DNA from: Mesorhabditis belari
Taxonomy: Eukaryota > Nematoda > Chromadorea > Rhabditida > Rhabditidae
Assembly: GCA_958450365.1 (NCBI GenBank)
Contig: CAUEEP010000045.1
Location: 1-64,000 of the forward strand
Direction: 5' to 3'
DNA: 64,000 nucleotides
Shown here: positions 53,701 to 63,240 of the stretch, one piece after another
Numbering within the stretch: the stretch's first letter is position 1
Layout: each line of letters starts with the position of its first letter
Notes under the pieces: model-generated
Database searches by the model: none
Seen by the model: only the letters and a program-made list of their open reading frames with translations
What the model was told of the DNA's origin: nothing
Made by a program: the position numbers and the translations under genes

Positions 53701-55601
53701 TGATCTACCCGGTGATTCACATGTTCAGCTTTCGAGATCCGTCTTGTTTGCAGTACTACGCTTTGTACAATGGAGCTGCATTGCTAAGGTTGTGGTTTGA
53801 TTCAAGAATAGTTAAACACGATTTTAGAACTTAAATTAAATGACAATTTCTTATTGCTTAAATCCATTTTAGTCCTGTTTCAATGGCTCGCTGGAGCTTG
53901 TTCTATTTGGGAGAAAAAGGAACCCACAGTCAAGTGAAAGATTTGTTGAAGAATCGACACATCAATCAGTTAGTTTAAGATCAAATAATCAAAAATCAAT
54001 ATCAACAATCAATATCTACAATCAATATCTACAATCTATATCTACAATCTATATCTACAATCTAAATCTTTGAATCTTGTGTTAAACTGATTTAATGATT
54101 CAGTTATGCTTTAAGTAATTATTGCAGAAAGATCCTCTCACTCCCAGAATTCTCCAAACACATCCCGAAAGAGCATCTAGCTCTTGATGACCCGCTGAAA
54201 CCAAATGATAAGGTAAAACTTGAAAGTTAACGTTTTGATTCAACAAATTTTAGATTTTTCTTTAATTTACATCTTCAGAATCTATATTTTTACTGTTTTC
54301 AGCTAGCTTCAGCTGCTCTTAAAGCAATGAACCCGGAAATCAGCCCGATTTTTGCTGAAACCCTGAAGAATTTGCCGCCAGCAATGGTTTTGACATGTGG
54401 ATATGATGTGCTTAGGTAAATTTGGACCAATAACAAACTTATAGTGTTCCTTTTTGTCAAGATCAGGTTAGAATAGCTTCCGAACTTTCAGGGATGAAGG
54501 CATCTTGTATGCCGATCGTTTGAAAGCCGATGGTGTGGAGACAAATTGGAAACACTATCCAACTGGGTTTGTTTTCAGTTGAATTCTTTCAAGATAGAAA
54601 AAGTGTATTTCTCTTAGTCATTTTTTGCAAAAACAGCATTTAAAGCGTGAATTGGTTACCGTATTTGGAATTTGGATGCTGCAACAGATACGAGCTGGGT
54701 GACGGATTAAGGTAGACCTGCTTGATGAGTCCTGGCAAAGTTTTCAGACAGTCTGCCTCGCTCTTCGATTTCTTACTGCCCAAAACCTCTTCGAGCATGA
54801 AACCCAGTTCCCTCGAAAGCCCTTATTCTAAGCTTCATTTTGATACCAAACTTGGCTAGGTTCTGTTTTCCCATTCTTTAGATTTCGATCATTTTAAATG
54901 CAAATTTTCCTGGACTTGTCAAGCTTCTCGAGTCCGGTGAAAGATTGATCGAAATCTGAAGAATAGCAAAACAGAACCTAGCCATGTTTAGTATCAAAAT
55001 GAAGCTTAGAATAAGGGCTTTCGAGGGAACTGGGTTTCATGCTCGAGGGAGCTTTGGGCAGTAAGAAATCGGAGAGCGAGGGAGACTGTCGGAAAACTTT
55101 GCCCGGACTCATCAGGCAGGTCTACCGTAATCCGTCGCCCAGCTCATGGATGTTACAGCATCCAAATTTTTGTTACACTAGTCGTAAAGATTACTGTAAC
55201 AGCAATTAACTTATAGTTAGATATAGAAAAAATGAAACTCTGTAAAATCAAGCTTATATCATGGAGATCTATCTAGGTAGCGGCGCGATTTAGATCAGAC
55301 GAGGGTTACGGTAGCTGGAGCTATGTTTTAGAGCGTCTAACCGAGTCGGAAATAGTTTAGAAGTGACTAGTTTAGGCCAAATCATGCTAGAAGTGGTACC
55401 GGACTTGATCCTGATTTGGCTTGACCTAGTAGCTTTTCAAAAAATCACAGGCTCACTGGCTTCATAAACTATCGTTGATTCTCAATTTCACTTCAAATCT
55501 TTACCTCTTTCAGATACCATGGCGTTTTCAACATGCCTGGAAGTAAAATAGGCAAACAAATGCGTGAAGATATTGTGGAGTTTTTGACAAAATATATGTA
55601 A
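50795..55601 (+). CDS. Arylacetamide deacetylase / hormone-sensitive-lipase family hydrolase
   Basis: Hand-built 10-exon model: 50795-50938, 51547-51654, 51730-51844, 52523-52821, 53691-53788, 53873-53968, 54128-54212, 54303-54415, 54492-54566, 55514-55601. Total 1221 nt, 406 aa, all phases consistent and the length typical of AADAC. Residues ~3-22 form an N-terminal membrane anchor (type II topology expected, ER lumenal catalytic domain). HGGGW at 113-117 is the oxyanion-hole motif, GDSAGG (Ser199) the nucleophile elbow. Asp in GYDVLRDEG (~349) and His380 in GYHGVF complete the triad. The family hydrolyses short-chain esters, acylated xenobiotics or acylglycerols; the substrate here is unknown. 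Introns carry minisatellites (51115-51305, 52944-53325, 53625-53690), a mariner MITE and a palindrome, yet the coding sequence is intact. Polyadenylation signal at 55759. Confidence 0.93.
51115..51305. repeat. Intron 1 minisatellite (~21 bp, ctacagtaggccagtgttaag)
   Basis: Eight to nine copies of 'taagctacagtaggccagtg' with variants (tatggcag, tagatcag), in intron 1 of the esterase gene. Confidence 0.9.
51907..52481. mobile_element. mariner-derived MITE (family A), intact ends, in intron 3
   Basis: 575 bp, ends ttgggttggtgaattgaaaa and the inverse, flanked by TA (51905-51906 and 52482-52483). The right end lies only about 40 bp upstream of exon 4, whose acceptor (caatttcag) is outside the element. 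Confidence 0.92.
52944..53325. repeat. Intron 4 minisatellite (gacagatctctct, 13 bp)
   Basis: About 28 units of 'gacagatctctct' with variants gacagatccctct, aacagatccctct and gctagatccctct in a loose higher-order order. Intron 4 of the esterase gene. Confidence 0.92.
53625..53690. repeat. 18-bp tandem repeat running into the exon 5 acceptor
   Basis: Four copies of 'gttactacaatcaaatta'. The last copy ends in the exon 5 acceptor, so the splice site 'caaattaag' is itself part of a repeat unit. Confidence 0.8.
54663..55172. repeat. ~510-bp palindrome in intron 9 of the esterase gene
   Basis: Left 'tttggatgctg' and 'gagctgggtgacggatta', 'gtagacctgcttgatgagtc', 'ctcgaaagcccttattctaa' and 'cttcattttgatacc' are matched in inverse order on the right. 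Arms are about 230 bp with a short spacer at about 54895-54950. No coding. Confidence 0.88.
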
Positions 55602-55758
55602 ATTTTTTGATTTGACTGACTTTTTGATTTGACTGACTTTCTGATTTTGACATTAATCTTAGTGACCTCATTGTGTACAGGTACGAATCTCTAGTTTCCC
55701 ATCGATCTAGTCACTGACTTTTCATTGTTTTTATAATTGCTCTGATTTTATTTAGTCA

Positions 55759-55764
55759 AATAAA
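55759..55764 (+). terminator. Polyadenylation signal of the esterase gene
   Basis: AATAAA about 158 nt after the stop codon of the esterase gene, the first canonical hexamer on that strand. Confidence 0.6.
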
Positions 55765-56262
55765 TGTTTTACATAACAGTACAAAAACTGAATTTTTTAA
55801 AATCAATGACGAATTTTTGTTGAAGTCAGGGAGAAGCGGCGGTTCAGGCAACAGCTCTGAAACTTTACATTCGAATTTCGCCACCACCAGAACGCACTAA
55901 TTTTTTGCTTCTATGATTTTTAACAGCGTAGATTCCTAATTTTGTATTTACTTGAACTTTAGTGGCTCTTTTCTACCTATTTCAAATAGTTTCTACCGAT
56001 TTCAAGCAGGTTTTAAGCCTCTTAATTCAGTGCTGCCTCTCTCAGTTCACATTTACACCCACTGGAAATAGAAGGCTCTTGAAAGCACGGAAATCTTGCT
56101 CAAACTGGCCTAATAGTTGTCCAGGATGTTTTAAAAAATGCTTCCAATAAATTCAGCGGAATTAATTACCGTAGAAAGTGTTTTTAAAAATAGTGTAGAG
56201 TTTTAAAAAATTGGTTTTGACAAACTGCTCCCCGAACTACTAAAGCACTGATTGTTTTACTA
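55765..56262. other. No gene seen
   Basis: Short intergenic stretch between the esterase gene and the mariner. The open frame at 55962-56150 has no motif. Confidence 0.45.
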
Positions 56263-56899
56263 TTGGATTGGTGAATTGAAAACTACCGGCTATTTCGCGG
56301 GACTCGCAGATAAAAAAACAAAAGCATTGAACCAGCTGAAAGGGGGTTTGTTTTCTCCAACATTTCCTCTAGCTATTGCGAAAAAATAATGCTTCCAGCT
56401 TTTTATTTTTTGGTATTTTTCTTCACTTCTTCTATTGCACTCGACAATCTGCCACCGGGACATATTCGTCATGTCATGCTTCATGAGTTCCTACAAGAGC
56501 ACAGTGCAGGCTTGGCAGCTGCTAATATTAAAAAGATATATGGGGAGGACTCACCTTCCGAAAGAACGTGTCGAGTATGGTTTGCTAAGTTTCGATCTGG
56601 GGACAAATCTTTGAATGATGCAGTGGGCCGTGGAGCGGCACCCCAACTGGATAATTCCAAATTACTCGAGCTCATTACCAACGACCATCGGGCATCATCA
56701 CGTGAATTGGGAGAAGAGTTAGGGGTTGATCATGCTACAGTGTTGAATCACCTTCATAACCTCGGATTTAAATCGAAACTTGGGACTTGGATGCCCTATG
56801 TTCACTGACCCTCACTGACCCTATGTTCACTGACCCTCACTGACCCTATGTTCACTGACACTGCCAAATGGAACTTATTTGGAATGAAAAGCGAAACTA

Positions 56900-57830
56900 C
56901 AGGGTGCGGCCAAAATATCCGGCGGAACGTACTTTTTGCCATAATACTGCGAAAACTCATTTATTCACGCTTCTTTTTATGTTTATGCATTTTTTTATTC
57001 TTTTTTATATGTTTCAATTATTTTTTTGATAAATAAGTGAAACAAAGACTTAAGAAATGCAAAGTTTTGTTGCGGCGTTTGAAGGGTGGCACGCATCGGA
57101 GGGTTCTCTGGTCGGATGAAGCGCCATTCACAATTGAGCAGGAATTCAACAAGCAAAATAATCGGATTTTAACAAAAGATGTTGCCACGGCAAATTCTCA
57201 GGGAAGAATTGTCCAAAAATCGGCTCATCCAAAATCGTTGATGGTTTGGGCCGGGGTGACCGCTGATGGAAAAACACCTCTTGTTTTTGTGCAGCCAGGT
57301 GTGAAAATTGATCAAAATTACTACGAAAAAGAAATTTTGATGAGGCATATGAAGCCTTGGGCTGATAATCACTTTTCTGGAGCACCTTGGATCTTTCAAC
57401 AAGATTCTGCACCAGCACATCGTGCAAAAAAGACCATGGAGTGGTTTGCCAAGCAAAACGTGGATTTCATTACCCCGGAAGAATGGCCTGCAAATTCACC
57501 TGGCATCAATCCTATGGATTTCGCCATATGGGGAATCTTGAAGGCAAAGGTCTCATCAGCTCCACATGCTAATTTGGATGATCTGAAAGCCACCCTTATC
57601 AAGGAATGGGCAAAAATCCCCGTTGAGACTCTCCGTGCCGCGGTCGACGATGTGCCGAAGCGACTTAGGGCTTGCATGAAGGAAAAAGGAGGAAACTTTG
57701 AGATTTAACTGTTTTTATTTTGTTATTTGGACTGTTGTTGTTATTTTCAGTAAAATTCTATAAAGCTTTTCTGCTAATTTTCTGAAGACCAGTCGGTCTT
57801 TTCATCGCCGGATATTTTGGCCGCACCCTG
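56900..57830 (+). mobile_element. DD37D (maT-like) transposon, 931 bp, nearly intact
   Basis: A perfect 25-26-bp inverted repeat starts cagggtgcggccaaaatatc. TA duplications lie at 56898-56899 and 57831-57832. It encodes most of a transposase (57037-57708) but is about 300 bp shorter than full-length relatives, because the N-terminal HTH part is missing. It inserted into an older mariner. The perfect ends suggest recent movement. Confidence 0.93.
57037..57708 (+). CDS. DD37D transposase, catalytic domain (N-terminally truncated)
   Basis: A 223-residue open frame covering the RNase-H-like catalytic domain. First Asp in RVLWSDEAPF, second in FQQDSAPAHRAKK, third in INPMDFAIWGIL. I count 37 residues between the second and third Asp, the DD37D spacing of maT-type elements. 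The C-terminus 'VPKRLRACMKEKGG' is typical. Upstream in the element (56900-57036) there is no room for the two N-terminal helix-turn-helix motifs, so the protein should not bind its terminal repeats by itself. The frame has no stops or frameshifts. Confidence 0.88.
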   Translation: MKQRLKKCKVLLRRLKGGTHRRVLWSDEAPFTIEQEFNKQNNRILTKDVATANSQGRIVQKSAHPKSLMVWAGVTADGKTPLVFVQPGVKIDQNYYEKEILMRHMKPWADNHFSGAPWIFQQDSAPAHRAKKTMEWFAKQNVDFITPEEWPANSPGINPMDFAIWGILKAKVSSAPHANLDDLKATLIKEWAKIPVETLRAAVDDVPKRLRACMKEKGGNFEI

Positions 57831-58710
57831 TACTATGTGTATCTTTTTGGAAATTTGGATATAAGCCTAATTTTTGATTCTCTACAACTTTTCCATTGAC
57901 ACCAAAATGGGTTTCTTTTGAAGAAAGTGCTCAAACTGGGCTGATAGCTGACATCTCCAGTCCTCCATTCTTGAGTCTCACCCTTGTCTCACACACAAAC
58001 CAAAATCCTACTACGAAAGAGGAATCCGCAAATTGCCTGTAAAATGGGCAGAAGTCGTCAATAATAATGGAAATTATTTGGAACGAATTGATGGTTTTAT
58101 GTTGAATCAATTTTAGTTCAAAGTCCGGCACTTTTCAATTCACCAATCCAATACTTCTTGCTTATCTGCTGTCCAGTACTACTGGATTTCTTTCTTATAG
58201 CGATCAATTTACTACTGTATCAGTAGTTCGGTGCAACTATTACATTATGTTACAAGTATTGGTGTACTTTACCTCATCTCCTAGACTGAGTTGTCATTTG
58301 CTAGGGTTTTGGTTTTTTGCTAGGGTTTTTTTGCTAGCTATAATAATGAAGTTTCTGCCTTTTCGTTGCTGACACCGATAACTATATCACTACTATAGTA
58401 TCGGGTATAAGTACTGAGTTTGCCATCTTAAGGCTTGCCATTCTTAATATCTTAAAGTCTACTCACTTGTTAGCCTTTCCATCCTCGGTTTCTAGGGTTG
58501 GGTAGAGCTTGGCAGTGAGTCCGTCGGTGGTTTTCGAGAATCTCTTGCTAAAATGTTACTATACGTTGAATTATAGTATTCTGTGAGAAATAGTTGTATT
58601 GTTGTATGTATTGTAGCGGAATATTGAATGATCTACTATGAATGAATGAATGATCTACTACATATGAATGATCTACTACATATGATCTACTACTACATAG
58701 TACTTTTAGT

Positions 58711-60847
58711 TTACCAAAAAACCAACCGAATACAAATCACTTTGACAAGCCAGAAAATAATCAAAATGATGAGGAGTTGACCGATGAGAAAAAGGAGAAG
58801 ATTCGGGCGATCGATCTTGATTGGAAAGAAGTCTGAAAATGTTTTTAATGTCTGAATGTTCATGGTTCATGTCTGAATTTTAATGGTTCAACTTTGAAAT
58901 CCATAAGCCAATAGTAGAAATTGAAGATTATTTTTGCTTATGCTTCTGGTACATTTTGCTTCTGAATCCAAGCGATATGCCTCGATTTTTAAAAACAGAA
59001 TTAAACATTGACAATGTTAAACATGACATGACATCATGACAATGTTAAACAACAAACATTTTAAAGTTTTTTTACTTACTTGATTTGCAAGCAGGTTTCA
59101 CTTCAAATCCTTTAACATTTGGTGCACTTTGGGAAAACTGTTTCAGTGTCCCACGAGGTGGAGCGGTTGTTGAAGGCGTTGTGGTGGATGTGGTTGGGGT
59201 GGTTGTCTTGAAGAGGCGCGGAGTACTGCCACAACCCACCTAAAAATTTGGATTCTGGGACATTTGGTAGGCGCCCCGCCCCTTTTGTCATTGGCAATCT
59301 AACTTTGAACTCAAATATCTTGGTGTTGGGTTGTTCAATTGAAATATTCTTGGTATCATTGGATTGCCAGTGACAAAAGAGGGCGGGGCGCGTATAAAAG
59401 GTCTTTTTGGCCCCGCCCCTTTTGCCAATCTAACTTTGAGCTCAATATCTTGGTGTTGAGCTGTCCGATTTAAATATTTTTAATATCATTGGATGCGCCA
59501 AGTCTGTCTCTGTCGACTGGTACAAAAATTATTGAAATTGAACAGCCCAACACCAAGAAATTTGATTGATTGCCAATGGCAAAAGGGCTGAGCGCGTATA
59601 AAAGGTCTTCCTGGCCCCGCCCCTTTTGCCAATCTAACTTTGAGCTCAAAGATCTTGGTGTTGGGTTGTTCAATTTCAATATTCTTAGTATCATTAGATG
59701 CGCCAAGTCTTTCTCTGTTGATTGGTTCAAAAACTATTTAAACTGGACCGCCCAACACCAAGATATTTGAGTTCAAAGTTAGATTGCCAATGGCAAAAGG
59801 GGCGGGGCGTATAAAAGGTTATTGGTTATTAGATATCAAATGGTTATTGGACATCAAATTTCCAATAACCAGAAATTTGCTGGTCAAGTTAGAGTTTACA
59901 TCATTTCTACTTTAGTATCACTTTTAAAAGTTTTAAAACGTTTTAAAAGTTAAAACGTTTTAAAACGCGTAAAGATGTATGCGTTTGGTAACTTCAAAAA
60001 GCTAAAGGAAAGAGCTGCAAATGAAAAATATTCACCTCATCAGTCCAATCAACACAATCGATTTTCCCGTCACAGACGCGTGTCTTCGGAATGCAAATCC
60101 CATTGCCACACGCGACTTCGGAGGCTTTGCAGCTTGAAATCCCCTTTGGACAATCCTCGTCGTCACCAAGGAAACAATCCTAAACACTTTCTCGTAATCA
60201 AGAATTCCAATGAATCATTTTTGACAGATATTTATTTTAATTACCGCAATTGCCGAAATTACCGCGATCAAACGCCGGCTTGTATTTGATCAGTCGAATT
60301 TTGGCATCACTGATGTGAGTCTTTTAATTCCCTCATTGAATGTGAGCAAAATTTGACTAATCGAATGGCCTCGCCTTAACGCCATTAACGCCTTTTTTAA
60401 CGCCATTAACGCAAAATAGATGTCTTTTAGCATTAGTTCAGACAATTAGAGTAGTTTTCTAAGAAAAACGCTTTTTAGATTGACTGAGAGAAACGCATTG
60501 ACTGAGAGAAACGTGCTCTAATCAAGGCAAACTCAACAACTGCTCTCAATACGCAGAAAGACTGATATTAAGTTAAATAACGGGTATTGCTTTGTACATT
60601 TTAAGTATTACGGTATATTACGGCATTACGGCATTACGGCATTACGGCATTTACTAGACATCAAATCACTCACCTTTTTCCCATCACATCGAAGACGACT
60701 CGGAATACACTCCCCCTCAGCACAACGAAATTTTCCCCGTTCACATGGCTCATTGAGGGGATCGTTGATTGGGAAACTATCAAGCTCCGCACAATTCACA
60801 CCGATCAACACCAACAGAAACGAGAAAATACCTCCCAGCCAGTTCAT
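58711..60847 (-). CDS. Type I membrane protein with two LDL-receptor class A modules
   Basis: Hand-built 4-exon model: 60847-60674, 60179-60036, 59239-59080, 58832-58711. Total 600 nt, 199 aa, phases consistent. Signal peptide 1-20 (GIFSFLLVLIGVNCA). LDLa 1 has Cys 35, 42, 47, 54, 60 and 68; LDLa 2 has Cys 75, 82, 87, 94, 100 and 109, with the second split between exons 2 and 3. The Ca2+-binding acidic cluster is recognisable in both (CDGKKDC..DDEDC; CDGKIDCVDWTDE). A Thr-rich mucin-like stretch (PTTSTTTPSTTAPP) follows. The last exon encodes one transmembrane helix (LLLFLIGQLLIILIIFWLV, ~170-188) and a short basic tail. LDLa modules bind ligands through Ca2+-stabilised acidic patches. No YWTD, EGF or protease domain is attached, so this is a small receptor-like or adaptor protein. 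Function unknown. Confidence 0.9.
59255..59815. repeat. Three to four linked inverted/direct copies of a ccccgccccttttgcc repeat, in intron 2
   Basis: Blocks 'gccaatctaactttgagctc', 'aatatcttggtgttgggttg' and 'cttggcgcatc(t/c)aatgata' recur at 59260-59390, 59400-59520, 59570-59700 and inverted at 59720-59815. A further copy is nested in the foldback at 25500-25665. They fill the intron between exons 2 and 3 of the LDLa gene. Confidence 0.85.
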
Positions 60848-60862
60848 CTCTGAATTTAAAAG
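60848..60862 (-). promoter_or_regulatory. Probable spliced-leader trans-splice acceptor of the LDLa gene
   Basis: On the minus strand, 'cttttaaattcag' is followed by AG and then the start ATG, with no donor or coding exon upstream. The very short leader (about 2 nt) is typical of trans-spliced nematode messages. It also argues for the internal ATG (MNWLGG) over an in-frame upstream one at 60868. Confidence 0.6.
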
Positions 60863-61109
60863 TATCAAAATTTGATTTAAAAGAAAATCGAATGAATGAA
60901 ATCCGTTTGATTCTCGTTTTGTTTGAGCTTTTAGCGACTCATTGTTGTTTTTTTTTGTTTATCACGTCCAGCAATCTCCATCGCATTTCGCGATATTAAG
61001 AGATTTTAAAATAACCCGAGAGAAGGGTGAAATCAGCCATTGAAGACTCAGAATCAGAGATGAGAAATCAAAACCAGTTTACTTGATCATTTTCTAAGTT
61101 CATTGGTTC

Positions 61110-61290
61110 AACTTCAATCAAGTACAATAGCTGATCCTCGTCTGAGCCGTGTAAAGTAGACGTCGGAAATCGGAGCAGTTCGGGGTGACGATATTTTGGC
61201 CAAAAGCTTCTACCAAAACAGGTTATTGTTCTATTTCTTTTTTCATTAATTAGCGCGTCTTATGGGCTACATTTTGACCTATAATACTTC
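61110..61290. repeat. Half copy of the palindrome at 62798-63240
   Basis: Shares 'gtacaatagctgatcct', 'agtagacgtcggaaatcgg', 'cgatattttggccaaaagct' and 'gggctacattttgac' with the left arm of the 62.8-63.2 kb palindrome. It ends about 170 bp upstream of the start of the small secreted-peptide gene. Confidence 0.8.
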
Positions 61291-61458
61291 CCAATGTCTT
61301 TTTGAATTGAACGAAAATCCCAAATTTTTGCAGAAGACTAAATTGAATGGAATCAAAGTTGGAGCACTCGATGTGGCCAATATAAAAGAATGGATGAAAT
61401 CTGAAGGGAATCATCGAATCCATTCATTCGCTTCATTCTTCGATCTCTCAACTCAACC

Positions 61459-61943
61459 ATGCCATCCAAATCACTCATCCAATCCTCTCTTCTTCTCATC
61501 TACATCATCATTGCCTGCACCACTTTCCTCACTTCGCTTCGTGAGTTCAAATATCCATTCTAAAATATCCCTGAGAGTGAGTAAGATCCTAGAAATATGT
61601 GATAGGAATCATTAGACAAAAAAATATAATAATACCGTAAAAGCTGTAATAGTAGCCCCTTACGTAGAGCACGGAGAACTCTCAGAGTGAGCTTCTAGAA
61701 TCATTAGACAACAGAAATCTGATAATATTTCATTTTCAGCATCTGTCGTTGCGCCCGTGTATGAGCCAGCCTGCAATTCAACTTGCTACGTAAGTGCTCA
61801 AATTATATTACAATTTTGTGACACTTTAAAAAACGAGATTACAATCGCAAACTGTTTACACTGGGATGATCAATGATTGTTGTGCCGGATTGAGTTATTG
61901 TTGCGGTGGCACCTACACGGCCGGCAAGGCTTTCTGCAGCTAA
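61459..61943 (+). CDS. Small secreted Cys-rich peptide (splice pattern uncertain)
   Basis: Exon 1 (61459-61540) encodes a clear signal peptide (SSLLLIYIIIACTTFLTS) and ends at CTTC|gtgagt. Exon 2 starts at 61740 after tttcag. Exon 3 starts at about 61838 and in one frame encodes 'NDCCAGLSYCCGGTYTAGKA' before TAA at 61941. The strong donor after TGCTAC (61789) puts exon 3 in the wrong frame, giving an early stop. The internal donor GT|gtatga (61758) puts it in the Cys-rich frame, giving about 68 aa. So there are two isoforms, a misread acceptor, or a recent frameshift. Paired CC...CC residues suggest a disulphide-bonded extracellular peptide. No family recognised. Confidence 0.5.
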
Positions 61944-62040
61944 GAAAATCGCCTTATCGATGTCTAATCCGGTTTAGATCTATTTTGTAATGTTTATTCA
62001 ACTGTATTCTTACGTTTTTAGCTTTATCATTGTAATGGTT

Positions 62041-62046
62041 AATAAA
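62041..62046 (+). terminator. Polyadenylation signal downstream of the small secreted-peptide gene
   Basis: AATAAA about 98 nt after the TAA at 61941-61943, a normal spacing for this genome's short 3' ends. Confidence 0.65.
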
Positions 62047-62337
62047 TGGAAAATGAGAAGCCTTTTATAAACAACGAGCATAGCAAATCTCAGAAACTCG
62101 AAACTTCTTAACACAACTCGCTCTTTAGCAGAGCTACTAACAGTTATTGAACAATTATGATAAACTAATTATTGAACAGAGTGCAATTCGTTTTCAATCT
62201 TGCCACAGAGTTTAAAAAGCGCTTACATACACAAAATTGAGCGGCTCCTTTTGCAGTGCAAGAAAAAACAGAGAAATGACTCCGCCCATTTTTCCAATGT
62301 CGACTCGGCTTCTCCTTCGAATTTCCGCTCAGTCAGC

Positions 62338-62678
62338 ATGATTTTCTTGTTATTTTTCTTCTTTTCTTTAACAAATTCGGAATTAACTTCCTACAATAAG
62401 CAATTGGAATGGATTGTTGGACATTGGAGAAGCGAATTTTCAGGAAAGGTAGGTGCAGAATTCGTGAAAGCAAAAAATGGAGGAATCTTTCTTAAATTTA
62501 AATTGAATACAAGAACTTTATGATTTAAATGTTGAGATTTAAATGTTATAGTCATTTTAAAATCACAAATCCTGCAGGTCTTTTGGCCAACAGTTCCCAC
62601 GATGACTTTCGGCGAGGATCTCAAAATCATGGAAGCTCCATTGGCAAGGAGCGCCAATGTACAATTCTTGAACTTTTC
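62338..62678 (+). CDS. Start of a secreted nitrobindin/THAP4-C-like protein (partial)
   Basis: Exon 1 62338-62448 encodes a signal peptide (MIFLLFFFFSLTNS) then LEWIVGHWRSEFSGK. Exon 2 62578-62678 encodes VFWPTVPTMTFGEDLKIMEA ... VQFLNF. The pattern L..L.G.W...G.G....P.....Y.E.......LN. is that of the nitrobindin/THAP4 C-terminal beta-barrel, a family with secreted members in nematodes. The ~100 further residues expected were not found with certainty. A short candidate (EADFGYQMYS, 62747-62780) is out of phase with exon 2. A large palindrome begins at 62798. Remaining exons may lie beyond the window, or the gene may be broken here. Confidence 0.6.
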
Positions 62679-62797
62679 GTGAGTTTTACGATCATATTTT
62701 CTTCATTTTCATTCACATAGTCAAAGTTTACACCTTTGGGTGACAGATTGAAGCTGATTTTGGCTATCAAATGTATTCAGGCAAGTTTAGAACCAAG

Positions 62798-63240
62798 TAC
62801 AATAGCTAGATCCTAGCCTGAGCTGTGTACAGTAGACGTCGGAAATCGGGGCGGCTCGGGGCGACGTTATTTTGGCTGGTAATTTTTACCGAAAAAAATT
62901 ATTGATCTATTTCTTTTTACATTATATAAAGCATCTTATAGACTACATTTTGACATGTAATAAAATGAAAACCTTGTGGTGAAGAGAAAAAACGTTTGGC
63001 CCATCGCCCGACCCAAAGAGGCTTTCGGATCAGGACGATGGGCCAAACGTATTTATTTCGTTCATCCACAAGAGATTTTGCTATTTATTACATGTCAAAA
63101 TGTAGTCTATAAGATGCTTTATATAATGTAAAAAGAAATAAATCAATAACTTTTTTCGGTAGAAACATTTAGCCAAAATATCGTCACCCGGAACTGCCCC
63201 GATTTCAGGGGGATTTCCCATGTCTAGTGTACAGTAGTGT
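62798..63240. repeat. ~440-bp palindrome at the break of the nitrobindin-like gene
   Basis: 'gtacagtag', 'atttctttttacattatata', 'agcatcttatagactacatt' and 'cgtttggcccatcg' are matched by inverted copies to the right, around a centre near 63015-63030. The left outer part is also present at 61110-61290. Confidence 0.88.

Larger units (their letters stand above)
56263..58151 (+). mobile_element. mariner element (family A master-like copy), broken by a nested DD37D element
   Basis: Ends ttggattggtgaattgaaaa and the inverse, with TA at 56261-56262 and 58152-58153. At 56389-56808 it encodes the mariner N-terminal paired HTH region (SERTCRVWFAKFRSGD and SSRELGEELGVDHATVLNHL). At about 58005-58125 it encodes the mariner C-terminus (KLPVKWAEVVNNNGNYLE) with a stop. 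The catalytic middle is missing and a whole DD37D transposon occupies 56900-57830. The right part is the same sequence as the family A MITEs, which shows where those came from. A small tandem repeat (ccctatgttcactga) lies at 56806-56860. Confidence 0.9.

Noticed and set aside
62529..62720. 63-codon ORF over exon 2 of the nitrobindin-like gene
   Set aside because: It is a different frame from the one that joins exon 1 at GGAAAG|gtaggt and gives the family pattern.
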